A stretch of 38,556 nt of DNA from Amaricoccus sp. (GTDB lineage Bacteria > Pseudomonadota > Alphaproteobacteria > Rhodobacterales > Rhodobacteraceae). The position numbers and the translations under genes are program-made. Of the stretch, positions 14,647 to 22,238 are shown one piece after another; position 1 is the first letter of the stretch, and each line of letters begins with the position of its first letter. The stretch spans positions 1 through 38,556 of the forward strand of contig NZ_JAGOID010000020.1 in NCBI RefSeq assembly GCF_017995835.1, written 5' to 3'. The notes beneath the pieces were generated by a model, which made no database searches, was not told the DNA's origin, and saw only the letters and a program-made list of their open reading frames with translations.

Positions 14647-16002
14647 ATGAGACCCATCAAGGTCGCGCTCTGGGGCGGACTGGCGCTGCTGGCCGGGCTG
14701 TGGCTGCTCGCCGATCCGGGCGCCTTGTGGCCGAGCGGCTTCTTCGCGCTGCGCGGCTCGATGGTGCAGCTCAGCGGCATCCTTGCCATCGGCTGCATGA
14801 GCCTGGCGATGATCCTCGCGCTGCGTCCGCGGTGGCCCGAGCGGTGGCTCGGCGGCCTCGACAAGATGTACCGCCTGCACAAGTGGCTCGGCATCGCCGC
14901 GCTCGTCCTCGCCGTCTTTCATTGGCTCTGGGCGCAGGGACCGAAATGGGCCGGGGCGCTCGGCCTGCTCCAGCGACCGGCGCGGGGGACGCCGCCGGAG
15001 ATCGTGAACCCGCTGGAGCGGCTTCTCCAGTCGCAGCGCGGGCTCGCCGAGGGTATCGGCGAGTGGGCGTTCTATGCCGCCGTGGCCCTTATCGTCGTGG
15101 CGCTGGCGCCGCGTATCCCCTACCGGCACTTCTACGGAACCCACCGGCTGCTGGCGGTCGCCTACCTGGTGCTGGCGTTCCACGCGGTGGTGCTGACCCG
15201 GTTCGCCTACTGGACGACCCCGCTCGGGTTGCTGCTGGCCGTCCTGCTCGTCTGCGGCGTCGTCGCCGCGGTCGTCGCCCTGCTCCGGCGGGTCGGCGCC
15301 GGCCGCAAGGTGCAGGGCACGGTCACGCGCCTGCACTACTACCCGGACCTTCGCGTGCTGGAGGGCGACGTCGACGCCCCGCAGGGCTGGCCCGGACACA
15401 AGCCCGGGCAGTTCGCCTTCATCACGACGGACGAAGCCGAGGGGGCACACCCCTTCACGATCGCCTCGGCCTGGAACCCGTCCGAGCATCGGCTCACCTT
15501 CATCACCAAGGAGCTGGGCGACTACACACGCCGCCTGCCCGACACGCTGCGGGTCGGGCAACCGGTCAGGATCGAGGGGCCCTATGGCTGCTTCACCTTC
15601 GACGACGACCGCCCCCGGCAGATCTGGATCGGCGGCGGCATCGGCATCACCCCCTTCGTCGCCCGCATGAAGCAGATCGCGATGGATCGGCGGGCCTATT
15701 CCGGCCGGCCGCACACGCAGGCGGTCGATCTGTTCCACACAACCGCCGACTACAGCGAGGAGGCGATCGGCAGGCTGCGAGCGGACGCTGCCGCCGCCGG
15801 CGTTTACGTGCACGTCCTGCACGACGCGCGCGACGGGCAACTCAGCGGCGAACGCATCCGCGAGGCCGTCCCCGACTGGCGCGAGGCCAGCGTCTGGTTC
15901 TGCGGTCCGGTCGGCTTCGGGGCGGCGCTGCGCGCGGACTTCGCCGGTCATGGTTTCGACGCCGGCGCCCGCTTCCACCAGGAGCTTTTCGCCATGCGCT
16001 GA
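14647..16002 (+). CDS. Ferric-reductase-like flavocytochrome (FRE/NOX superfamily)
   Basis: This 451-residue membrane oxidoreductase passes electrons from NAD(P)H through FAD to haem. The N-terminal ferric-reductase domain (about 1-215) has about six helices with two His pairs spaced 13-14 residues apart (His78/His92 and His166/His179), the bis-haem pattern. The FAD domain (about 218-320) has HPFTIAS (268-274) and GPYG (311-314). The NAD(P) domain has IGGGIGITPF (328-337) and a terminal VWFCGPVGFG. The electron acceptor could be ferric iron, oxygen or a periplasmic partner. ATG 14647 is chosen because GAGGGGAG lies 8 nt upstream; the earlier in-frame start at 14530 lacks one. Confidence 0.88.
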   Translation: MRPIKVALWGGLALLAGLWLLADPGALWPSGFFALRGSMVQLSGILAIGCMSLAMILALRPRWPERWLGGLDKMYRLHKWLGIAALVLAVFHWLWAQGPKWAGALGLLQRPARGTPPEIVNPLERLLQSQRGLAEGIGEWAFYAAVALIVVALAPRIPYRHFYGTHRLLAVAYLVLAFHAVVLTRFAYWTTPLGLLLAVLLVCGVVAAVVALLRRVGAGRKVQGTVTRLHYYPDLRVLEGDVDAPQGWPGHKPGQFAFITTDEAEGAHPFTIASAWNPSEHRLTFITKELGDYTRRLPDTLRVGQPVRIEGPYGCFTFDDDRPRQIWIGGGIGITPFVARMKQIAMDRRAYSGRPHTQAVDLFHTTADYSEEAIGRLRADAAAAGVYVHVLHDARDGQLSGERIREAVPDWREASVWFCGPVGFGAALRADFAGHGFDAGARFHQELFAMR

Positions 16003-16188
16003 AGGCGTCGTTCCGGGCGGCACAGGGCTGCACACCCGTGGCGAGCCCGCGGAAGACGCGCCGGTTCTCCGACAGACCCTTCGAGCTTCAAGGTCGCCAA
16101 GAAAGCCCGGCGAAACCCCGGGCCGTCGCCTTGCTTTCCCGGCTCTTATCGTATTTGGTGAATGGTGAACCACCGGCCGGAGCCACGA

Positions 16189-17031
16189 ATGTCGCGTATC
16201 GTCTGTCGCCTTTTCCTGATCGCCGCCGCGGCGCTCGCGACCAGCGCCGCGCAGTCCGTGGCGCAGACGACGCTCGATCTCGCGACCGAGGAGCAGGATC
16301 TTTCCGCCTTCGACCCCGCCCGTCCGGCGGTGCGCTTCACCGTCGGCGCCGGGGCGAGCTACACCCCCGACTACTTCGGCTCCGACGAGTACAGCTTCGG
16401 CCCCTCGGGCGTCCTGCGCTTCGACTACGTCCGCCTGCCCGGCGGGTTCGAGTTCGGATCCTCCGGCGCGGCCGGCTTCCTGCGGGGCTTCGGCCCGCGC
16501 GGCACCGCGCGCTACATCGCGGAGCGCAATGCGAACGATCACAGCGAGCTTCGCGGCCTCGACAATGTCGACGCCTCCCTCGAGCTCGGCCTCGGCCTCG
16601 GTTACGACGCCGAATACTGGCGCGCCTATGGCGACCTGAGCTACGGCTTCATCGGCCACCACTCATGGGTGGGCGAGTTCGGCGCCGACGCGATCCTGAG
16701 GCCGAACGACGCCTGGGTGGTGAATTTCGGGCCGCGGGCCTACTGGGGCTCCTCGCGCTTCATGGATACCTATTTCGGCGTGTCCGAGGCCGAGACGAAC
16801 CGCAACCGCTCCACCTTCGACAATGCCTACAGCCCGTCCTCCGGTTTCTACAGCGCCGGCGTCGAGCTCGGGGCGCGCTACTCCTTCTCGGAGCACTGGG
16901 GCGTCGAGGGCAAGGCGACCTACGAGCGACTGATCAACGACGCGGCCGATTCCCCGATCGTCGAGAGGGGAACCAACAACCAGTACGGCGTCCAGGTCCT
17001 GATCACCCGCAGCCTCGGTCTCGGCTTCTGA
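16189..17031 (+). CDS. MipA/OmpV-family outer membrane protein
   Basis: The 280-residue product has a signal peptide (MSRIVCRLFLIAAAALATSAAQSVAQ). It is followed by alternating hydrophobic, aromatic and Gly-rich strands typical of a small outer membrane beta-barrel: GAGASYTPDYFGSDEYSF, LELGLGLGYDAEYWRAYGDLSYGF and FGPRAYWGSSRFMDTYFGV. It ends in Phe, the usual assembly signal. The 'Y.PDY.GSD.Y' opening and FMDTYFGV are characteristic of MipA/OmpV. Roles in this family include scaffold binding to murein enzymes and possibly solute passage. GGAG lies 6 nt before ATG 16189; the upstream ATG at 16162 would spoil the signal peptide. Confidence 0.9.
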   Translation: MSRIVCRLFLIAAAALATSAAQSVAQTTLDLATEEQDLSAFDPARPAVRFTVGAGASYTPDYFGSDEYSFGPSGVLRFDYVRLPGGFEFGSSGAAGFLRGFGPRGTARYIAERNANDHSELRGLDNVDASLELGLGLGYDAEYWRAYGDLSYGFIGHHSWVGEFGADAILRPNDAWVVNFGPRAYWGSSRFMDTYFGVSEAETNRNRSTFDNAYSPSSGFYSAGVELGARYSFSEHWGVEGKATYERLINDAADSPIVERGTNNQYGVQVLITRSLGLGF

Positions 17032-17042
17032 TCAACCCCGCG

Positions 17043-17061
17043 CGCGGCCCTCGCGGCCGCG
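17043..17061. terminator. Hairpin between converging mipA-like and terB-like genes
   Basis: A 7-bp GC stem, CGCGGCC / GGCCGCG with loop CTCGC, fills the gap between the two stops. There is no T-run on either strand. It may act as a weak bidirectional terminator. Confidence 0.4.
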
Positions 17062-17532
17062 TCAGCTCCAGGGCCCGCGCCGCGGCTCCTGCGCCTGCTC
17101 CCGCTCGACCCGCTGGCGGGCGAGGCCGCTGTCCTGGTCGGTGACGCCGATCAGGTTCGCCACCAGCCGCAGGAAGGTCCGCCCCTCGGCGTCGACGCCG
17201 TCGGCGAGGCCCACGCGCCACAGCGCCTCGATCACGCCCACCCGCTCCTCATAGGGCACCGCATCCTTGATGAGCCGCGTGAAGCGCACGGTGTCCGGAG
17301 CAGCGGCCTCCGCCGTCTCCGCCTCGGCGCGCAGGTCCGCCGCGGCCAGGGGGGCGAGGCCGTAGCGGTCGGCGAGGATCCGGTCGATCCGCCGTTTCTC
17401 GCGCCCGCTGTAGCTGTCGTCCGTGCGCGCCAGTCGCACCATCAGCGCGGTGAGGGCGAGGCGGCAATCCTCGGGCGCGAGCGGGGCCGGATGCGGCGGA
17501 GCGGCGAGGCGGCGGAGGAGATCGGCGAGCAT
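17062..17532 (-). CDS. TerB-family protein (COG4103-like)
   Basis: The 156-residue all-helical protein has the TerB-like pattern. The first helical pair LALTALMVRLARTDDSYSGREKRRIDRIL contains the acidic 'D..Y...E...I' metal-site motif. The second half is RVGVIEALWRVGLADGVDAEGRTFLRLVANLIGV, which repeats that acidic helix arrangement. TerB domains bind divalent metal and often contact the membrane; the name 'tellurite resistance' reflects the founding member, not a proven role here. The Arg/Gln-rich tail is probably disordered. The next gene upstream is divergent. Confidence 0.85.
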   Translation of the reverse strand: MLADLLRRLAAPPHPAPLAPEDCRLALTALMVRLARTDDSYSGREKRRIDRILADRYGLAPLAAADLRAEAETAEAAAPDTVRFTRLIKDAVPYEERVGVIEALWRVGLADGVDAEGRTFLRLVANLIGVTDQDSGLARQRVEREQAQEPRRGPWS

Positions 17533-17705
17533 GCCGCCGATATATCCGTCGTGAGCGCGCGCCGCCAGCCGTGCGGGCCCAAGATCGCGCGATCAACCCC
17601 GCGGCCGGGACCAGCGGCGTCTGCTCGCCCGCAGGGGACTCCCCGGCGACGATGTCTTGCTCCGGACAGGGGCGCGGACTTACGTGTCGCGGGTGGAGGT
17701 CGCCC

Positions 17706-18359
17706 ATGACCGTGTTCCTCGTCGTCGCCGCCACTGTCTTCGCCCTGCTCGTCGCGCGCCTCGTGCGGGCGCGGCGGGGGGCGTGGCGCTATATCCTCGG
17801 TGCAGCGGCCGTCGCGCTGGCGGCGTCGCGGCTGCTGTCCGAGGGGGCTTCCTATCGGACCGAGGTGGCGGTCTGGGCGGAGGCCGCGGTCTGGATCGGC
17901 GTGGCCCTCGCGCCGGTAGCGGCCTATGCGTTCTGGGTGCGCTCGTTGCGACGGCGGACCGGGATCGGCGCCCCGCCCTCGCGGCCGCGGGGTCTCGTGC
18001 AGTTCGACGACGACGCCCTGCTCGCGGCCGAGACGGCCGCGGCGCTGGCCGCGGAGGCGCCGGGGTCGCGCGTCTCGCTCGGCTGGCGCGGCGCCGACGG
18101 CTCCCTCGAGGGGCACGTGCGGCTGCGCGTCGCCGGTGAGACGGCCGAGATCGAAATGCTGCGGGTCGCGCCCGCGGCTCGCGGTCGCGGCGTCGGCGGC
18201 TCGCTCCTGCGCGCCGCCGAGGGCGAGGCGCTCGCGCTCGGCGCCCGGCGGATCGGGGCCGCGGTGGGCGAATGGCAGTCGCCCCGGGTCTTCGCCCGCG
18301 CGGGATACCTGCCCACGGGCGGCGCGGCCGTGCGGCGCTGGATGGAGAAGCCGCTGTGA
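17706..18359 (+). CDS. Membrane-anchored GNAT N-acetyltransferase
   Basis: The 217-residue protein couples an N-terminal membrane part to a cytoplasmic acyltransferase domain. Three hydrophobic segments lie at about 2-20, 28-44 and 54-78. After a basic linker (RSLRRRTGIG) the GNAT fold covers about 98-217, with the acetyl-CoA loop RVAPAARGRGVGGSLL (Arg159-Gly160-x-Gly162-x-Gly164) and FARAGYLPTGG near the end. The acceptor is unknown; membrane tethering is unusual for GNATs. GGAGG lies 6 nt before the ATG. Its stop overlaps the moeB start (GTGA), so the two are translationally coupled. The longer frame to 17571 has no supporting ribosome site. Confidence 0.8.
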   Translation: MTVFLVVAATVFALLVARLVRARRGAWRYILGAAAVALAASRLLSEGASYRTEVAVWAEAAVWIGVALAPVAAYAFWVRSLRRRTGIGAPPSRPRGLVQFDDDALLAAETAAALAAEAPGSRVSLGWRGADGSLEGHVRLRVAGETAEIEMLRVAPAARGRGVGGSLLRAAEGEALALGARRIGAAVGEWQSPRVFARAGYLPTGGAAVRRWMEKPL

Positions 18360-19123
18360 CGCTGTCGTCCGACGAACTCGATCGTTACGCCCGCCACATC
18401 GTGCTGCGCGAGGTGGGCGGACCGGGCCAGCGCCGCCTCGGCGCGGCGCGGGTGCTGGTCGTGGGGGCAGGGGGACTCGGCTGCCCGGCGCTGCTCTACC
18501 TCGCGGCGGCCGGGATCGGGACGCTCGGCGTGATCGACGACGACACGGTGAGCCTCTCGAACCTCCAGCGGCAGGTGCTGTTCGCAACGGCCGATGTCGG
18601 GCGGCCCAAGGTCGCCGTCGCCGAGGAGGCGCTGCGGCGGCTCAACCCCCATGTCGGGGTCGAGGCCATGGAGGCGCGGCTGACGGAGACGGGCGCGGAG
18701 CGGCTGGTCGCGGGCTGGGATCTCGTTCTCGACGGCAGCGACAACTTCCCCACCCGCTACGCGGTCAACGCCGCCTGCGTGGCGGCGGGCCGGCCGCTGG
18801 TCGCGGCGGCGATGAGCCAGTGGGAAGGACAGCTCGCGCTCTGGGACCCGGACCGCGGCGGACCCTGCTACGCCTGCGTCTTCCCCGAGCCGCCCGCGGC
18901 GGGGCTCGCGCCGTCGTGCGCCGAGGCCGGGATCGTCGGCGCGTTGCCCGGGGTAATGGGCTCGATGATGGCGCTCGAGGCGATCAAGCACGTGGCGGGC
19001 GCGGGTGAGGGTTTGCGCGGCCGGCTCGTGATCTTCGACGGGCTCCACGGCGAGAGCCGCCGCATCGCGACGCGGGCGCGGGGGGATTGCGCGGTCTGCG
19101 GCGGCCGGGGCGCGGTCCGCTAG
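18356..19123 (+). CDS. moeB: Molybdopterin-synthase adenylyltransferase (MoeB/ThiF/HesA family)
   Basis: This 255-residue E1-like enzyme adenylates the C-terminal glycine of MoaD (or ThiS) so that sulfur can be added. It has the ATP loop VVGAGGLGCPA (35-45), DDDTVSLSNLQRQ (61-73), the DGSDNFPTRY segment, a conserved Cys188 in APSCAEAG, and a zinc site from Cys171/Cys174 and Cys245/Cys248. The C-terminal rhodanese domain of longer relatives is absent. The GTG start is set by the GTGA overlap with the GNAT gene, with GGAG about 10 nt upstream. ThiF cannot be excluded because no moa or thi genes are adjacent. Confidence 0.88.
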   Translation: MTLSSDELDRYARHIVLREVGGPGQRRLGAARVLVVGAGGLGCPALLYLAAAGIGTLGVIDDDTVSLSNLQRQVLFATADVGRPKVAVAEEALRRLNPHVGVEAMEARLTETGAERLVAGWDLVLDGSDNFPTRYAVNAACVAAGRPLVAAAMSQWEGQLALWDPDRGGPCYACVFPEPPAAGLAPSCAEAGIVGALPGVMGSMMALEAIKHVAGAGEGLRGRLVIFDGLHGESRRIATRARGDCAVCGGRGAVR

Positions 19124-19133
19124 TCCAGGTCTG

Positions 19134-20126
19134 CTAGGCCGCAGGAGAATGCGCCGGGTCCGGGCAAGGGGTGCGGAGGCGGGCGAGGCGGCGCAACGGG
19201 GCGCCGGTCGGAGCGACGATCAGGCGACCGACGGCGGTCACGTCGGGAGCTGCAAGGATGTCGGACTTGGTGAGCGGTGCGTCAGCCAGCAGCCCGATGC
19301 GCGTGGCGAGGATCGCGGCCTGCACCACGGTCCTGGTGCGGAAGAGCGTGCAGATCGAGTGCTCGAGGACGGCGTACGAGCCGGATTGGTAGCTTCGCTG
19401 GCTGAGCTTCTCCTCGGTGACGCCGAGGGCGAGGGCGCGCAGGATTCCGAGCTGGTCGTCGGTGGGGTTGAAGGTGTCCGGCCGCTCGGCGGAGGCCAGC
19501 CGGCAGAAGCTGTCGGCGAGGTACATGCCGAGATTGGAGAGGTCGTCCTCGTAGCGTTCGAAGCGGTCGCGAAACGCTTCGAGGTCGAGTGGCGAGCAGA
19601 CGGAAACCGCCAGCCTGTCGCCGCGCACGGTGACGATCGGGCGGGTGTAGCCGGCCGGGCCGACGCCGTGCATGGCCGCGTCCTCCCAGAAGGTGCGGGC
19701 TGCCGGCACGGTGCGGTCGAAGCGATCCCAGAAGAAACCGTGGTCGGTCGCGAGGCAGGTGCGGGCGACAGGATCGACGGCGAAGTAGCGGCGATCGACG
19801 TAGTGCGAGATCCATGCCTCGGGGTAGGTCGTAAGCACCTTGGTCGAGAAGTTCGTCGATGCGGCTTCGCTGATCACGTGCAAGGTGACGTGGCTGAGGT
19901 TCATCGCGTTGGCGAGCCCGCCGAGCAGCGCGATCAGTTCGGAGAAAGACTCGGCTTCGAGGATCGAGTCGGCGATCCTGTCGGTTCCCACGCAGCGCAG
20001 AACGTCGAGGTCATCGAAATCGACCCGCGCCTGGATGCGGTTCAGGTCCGAGGCGAGATCGTTCCTGCCCGCGCGCGCCAGAAGGTCGATCGCCTCGCGC
20101 ATGGACTCTTCCGCCCAGCCAGCCAT
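19134..20126 (-). CDS. LuxR-family quorum-sensing receptor/regulator (extended form)
   Basis: An autoinducer-binding domain (about residues 55-210) carries the signal-pocket residues in WISHYVDRRYFAVDPV (Trp105, Tyr109, Asp118, Pro119), Trp133 and a Gly near 154. The DNA-binding helix-turn-helix (about 222-280) runs TDDQLGILRALALGVTEEKL...YAVLEHSICTLFRTRTVVQAAILATRIGLL. It is recognisable but diverged from the usual 'TPREREVL...GISERTVKFHLQNI'. At 330 residues it is about 80 longer than typical LuxR proteins. The extra sequence is an N-terminal helical stretch of about 50 residues and a C-terminal tail of about 50 (281-330). It is divergent from the synthase gene, so it probably senses that signal and controls the shared intergenic region. 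Confidence 0.9.
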   Translation of the reverse strand: MAGWAEESMREAIDLLARAGRNDLASDLNRIQARVDFDDLDVLRCVGTDRIADSILEAESFSELIALLGGLANAMNLSHVTLHVISEAASTNFSTKVLTTYPEAWISHYVDRRYFAVDPVARTCLATDHGFFWDRFDRTVPAARTFWEDAAMHGVGPAGYTRPIVTVRGDRLAVSVCSPLDLEAFRDRFERYEDDLSNLGMYLADSFCRLASAERPDTFNPTDDQLGILRALALGVTEEKLSQRSYQSGSYAVLEHSICTLFRTRTVVQAAILATRIGLLADAPLTKSDILAAPDVTAVGRLIVAPTGAPLRRLARLRTPCPDPAHSPAA

Positions 20127-20179
20127 TCACGGTCCCTCGGTACTCACGGCCAAAGCTACTCACTCAGGCGAGAGTCCGT

Positions 20180-20208
20180 CGCAATGGTGAACAGCTCGTT
20201 AAGTTGCG
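20180..20208. promoter_or_regulatory. Candidate LuxR-binding dyad upstream of luxI
   Basis: CGCAA and TTGCG arms frame a 29-bp stretch centred near 20194, about 45-50 bp before the likely luxI transcription start. That is where a lux-box would sit relative to a class II promoter. The inner bases are not symmetric. Two TACTCAC copies (20141-20147 and 20157-20163) and an inverted GTGAGT (20213-20218) lie on either side. None matches a known lux-box closely. Confidence 0.3.
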
Positions 20209-20223
20209 GTGTGTGAGTGTCTC

Positions 20224-20238
20224 GAACATATAAAGAAC
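20224..20238 (+). promoter_or_regulatory. LexA (SOS) box in the luxI promoter
   Basis: GAACATATAAAGAAC is a perfect GAAC-N7-GAAC direct repeat, the operator type recognised by alphaproteobacterial LexA, with the usual A/T-rich spacer. It overlaps the best -10 candidate (TATAAA, 20229-20234), with TTGCGG at 20204-20209 as a possible -35. It lies 55 bp before the luxI start. LexA bound here would block RNA polymerase. Confidence 0.7.
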
Positions 20239-20293
20239 ATTTCAACCATGGGCGCAGTAAGCCTGGCGACAGTTGGTTGTAAGGAGAATCAGG

Positions 20294-20926
20294 ATGTTTC
20301 TCGCCGTCGACAATGCCGGGCTGGCGGAATGCCGGGAGCTGCGCCGATCCATGTTCGCGCACCGCGCAAGTCAGTTCGTCGGGAGGCACGGGTGGCCGCT
20401 GCGGCTTGATGCCCAAGGGTTGGAAATCGACGAGTACGACGACGGGGGCGCCACCTATTGCATGGTCGAGGAGGAGGGACGCCATCGCGCCTCGGTGCGG
20501 CTGCGGCCTGCGGCGACGGGGTGCATGGTCGAGGACCACTTTCCCGGGCTTTGGCTCCGTGGGGGTTCGCTGCGGCAGGAAGTGGAGATCTCGCGCTTTT
20601 GCGCCGCCCCCGGGCTTGCGCCCGACGAGCGGCTGACGGCCGTGTCGGACCTGCTCCTCGGGCTCTGCCGCCACTGTCAGCGGAACGACATCGGCAGCAT
20701 TTTCGGGGTGGTCTTTCCGTCGGTCGCCCGCGTTATCCGGCAGGCAGGGTGGGCCGGCAAGGTGCTGAACGAGGTGCGGGGCGCGGACGAGAGCCTGATG
20801 CTCGTGCAGTGGACGCCGAGCGAACGGGTAGCCTGGGCCATCCAGGAGCGTCGCGAGCTGCGCGAGGAAATCTGGGCGCAAAGACGGGAGGTGGCGGAAC
20901 CGGTACGGCGGCAGCTGGTCGCCTAG
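20294..20926 (+). CDS. Acyl-homoserine-lactone synthase (LuxI family)
   Basis: The enzyme makes an AHL signal from S-adenosylmethionine and an acyl-carrier-protein-bound fatty acid. The 210-residue product keeps the LuxI invariant residues: Arg24, Phe28, Trp34, Asp46 and Asp49 (GLEIDEYD), Arg69 (SVRL), Glu98 and Arg101 (VEISRF). Acyl length cannot be read from sequence. AAGGAG (20281-20286) lies 7 nt before ATG 20294, so the in-frame codon at 20273 is not the start. The leader holds a LexA box and possible LuxR sites. The gene is divergent from the LuxR-type receptor and ends 1 bp from the converging MFS gene. Confidence 0.93.
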   Translation: MFLAVDNAGLAECRELRRSMFAHRASQFVGRHGWPLRLDAQGLEIDEYDDGGATYCMVEEEGRHRASVRLRPAATGCMVEDHFPGLWLRGGSLRQEVEISRFCAAPGLAPDERLTAVSDLLLGLCRHCQRNDIGSIFGVVFPSVARVIRQAGWAGKVLNEVRGADESLMLVQWTPSERVAWAIQERRELREEIWAQRREVAEPVRRQLVA

Positions 20927-20927
20927 G

Positions 20928-22160
20928 CTAGGCCGGCCGACGGCGCTCGGAGAGGACGAGCCAGACCAGCGCCCCGAAGGCGGCGACGAGGAACGGGATC
21001 ATCGCCAGGTTGACCGAGACCCATCCCTCGGCCGGCGAGCCGCCGGAGCAGTTCATAAGCCCCCCGGACGCGAGCGAGGTGAGGCCGACGCAGCCGAACA
21101 CGATGAAGTCGTTCATCCCCTGCACGCGGCCTCGCTCTTCCGGGCGGTAGGCGGAGGTGAGCAAGGTCGTCGCGCCGATGAACCCGAAGTTCCAGCCGAG
21201 ACCAAGGAGCAGGAGCGCCAGGTAGAAGTTCGCGAGATCGACGCCCGCGAGCCCGGCGAGGCCGGCGCCGGCGAGGATGCCGAGACCGGTCGCGGTCACC
21301 GGCAGCACGCCGAAGCGGTCGATCAGCCGGCCGGTGAAGAAGGCGGGCGCGAACATCGCGAGCACGTGGCCGCCGATGACGTCGGCGGTCTGAGCGGTGG
21401 CGAAGCCGCAGCCCACCATCGCGAGCGGGGTCGCGGTCATCACCAGGTTCATCAGCGAATAGGCGACCGTCGCGACCAGGATCGCCACCGCGATCCGGGG
21501 TGTGCGCAGCAGGTCGAGCCGGCTGCGGATCGGGGGCGCGTCGGCGTGCGGCTCGGGCGGGGGCGGGCTGTCGAGGAAGACGAAGAGCCCGAGCCCCGCG
21601 AGGTTGATCGCCACGACCGCGAGGTAGGCCCCGGCGAAGGGAACCGGCGCAAGCAGGTCGGCGGTCGTCTTGACCACCTGCGGCCCGATCAGCGCGGAGA
21701 CGAGGCCCGCCGCCATGACGGCCGAGATCGCGCGCGGGCGCCAGGTGTCGGACGCGCCGTCGGCGGCGGCGAAACGGTAGAAGCCGTTGCCGCACATGTA
21801 GATGCCGACCGCGAGCGAGCCGAGGAGGAAGAGGCCGAAGGAGCCGAGCCACAGCCCCGCTGCGCAGAGCCCTGCCCCAAGCGCGCCAGCAAGGCAGCCG
21901 ACGACGAATCCCGGCCGCCGGCCCCGGCGCTGCATGAACCCGGCCATGACCGGAGCGGTCGCCATCGAGCCGAAGACGATCATCGAGATCGGCAGGGTCG
22001 AGAGGCACTTGTTCGAGGCGAGCATCTGGCCGGCGAGGCCGCCGAGGATGAAATGGACCGGCAACTGCGCCCCGAGCAGCGCCTGCGCGAGGACGAGGAC
22101 GCGGACGTTGCGACGGGAGCGGACGTCGTCGGGGTCCGCGAGGGCGTCTGATCGGGCCAT
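20928..22160 (-). CDS. MFS transporter
   Basis: The 410-residue, twelve-helix major facilitator has helices 1-6 at about 19-185, a charged central loop (PPPPEPHADAPPIRSRLDLL), and a second half with FTGRLIDRFG as the loop 8-9 motif. RRGRRPGF at about 78-85 is the conserved loop 2-3 motif. The substrate is unknown; it resembles drug/small-molecule efflux carriers. It converges on the AHL synthase gene with only 1 bp between stops, and is divergent from the alkA-like gene (78-bp gap). Proximity to luxI may be chance. Confidence 0.88.
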   Translation of the reverse strand: MARSDALADPDDVRSRRNVRVLVLAQALLGAQLPVHFILGGLAGQMLASNKCLSTLPISMIVFGSMATAPVMAGFMQRRGRRPGFVVGCLAGALGAGLCAAGLWLGSFGLFLLGSLAVGIYMCGNGFYRFAAADGASDTWRPRAISAVMAAGLVSALIGPQVVKTTADLLAPVPFAGAYLAVVAINLAGLGLFVFLDSPPPPEPHADAPPIRSRLDLLRTPRIAVAILVATVAYSLMNLVMTATPLAMVGCGFATAQTADVIGGHVLAMFAPAFFTGRLIDRFGVLPVTATGLGILAGAGLAGLAGVDLANFYLALLLLGLGWNFGFIGATTLLTSAYRPEERGRVQGMNDFIVFGCVGLTSLASGGLMNCSGGSPAEGWVSVNLAMIPFLVAAFGALVWLVLSERRRPA

Positions 22161-22238
22161 GGCCGCCTTCTAGGCCGGGTCGCGACGCGGGCCAAGGCCG
22201 CATTGCGCCGCGGCGGCGGCACGGGCTAGGCAGGCGAC

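Noticed and set aside
14269..16662. 797-codon minus-strand open frame opposite the ferric-reductase and mipA-like genes
   Set aside because: The product is low-complexity Arg/Gly/Glu-rich with no family motif, and it lies antisense to clear genes. High GC leaves third-position frames open.
17062..17532. Tellurite resistance operon
   Set aside because: Only a single TerB-domain gene is present; no terA, terC, terD or terZ homologues flank it.
22161..22238. SOS or Ada-type control of the alkA-like gene
   Set aside because: No GAAC-N7-GAAC motif or recognisable Ada box was found in the 78-bp divergent gap.
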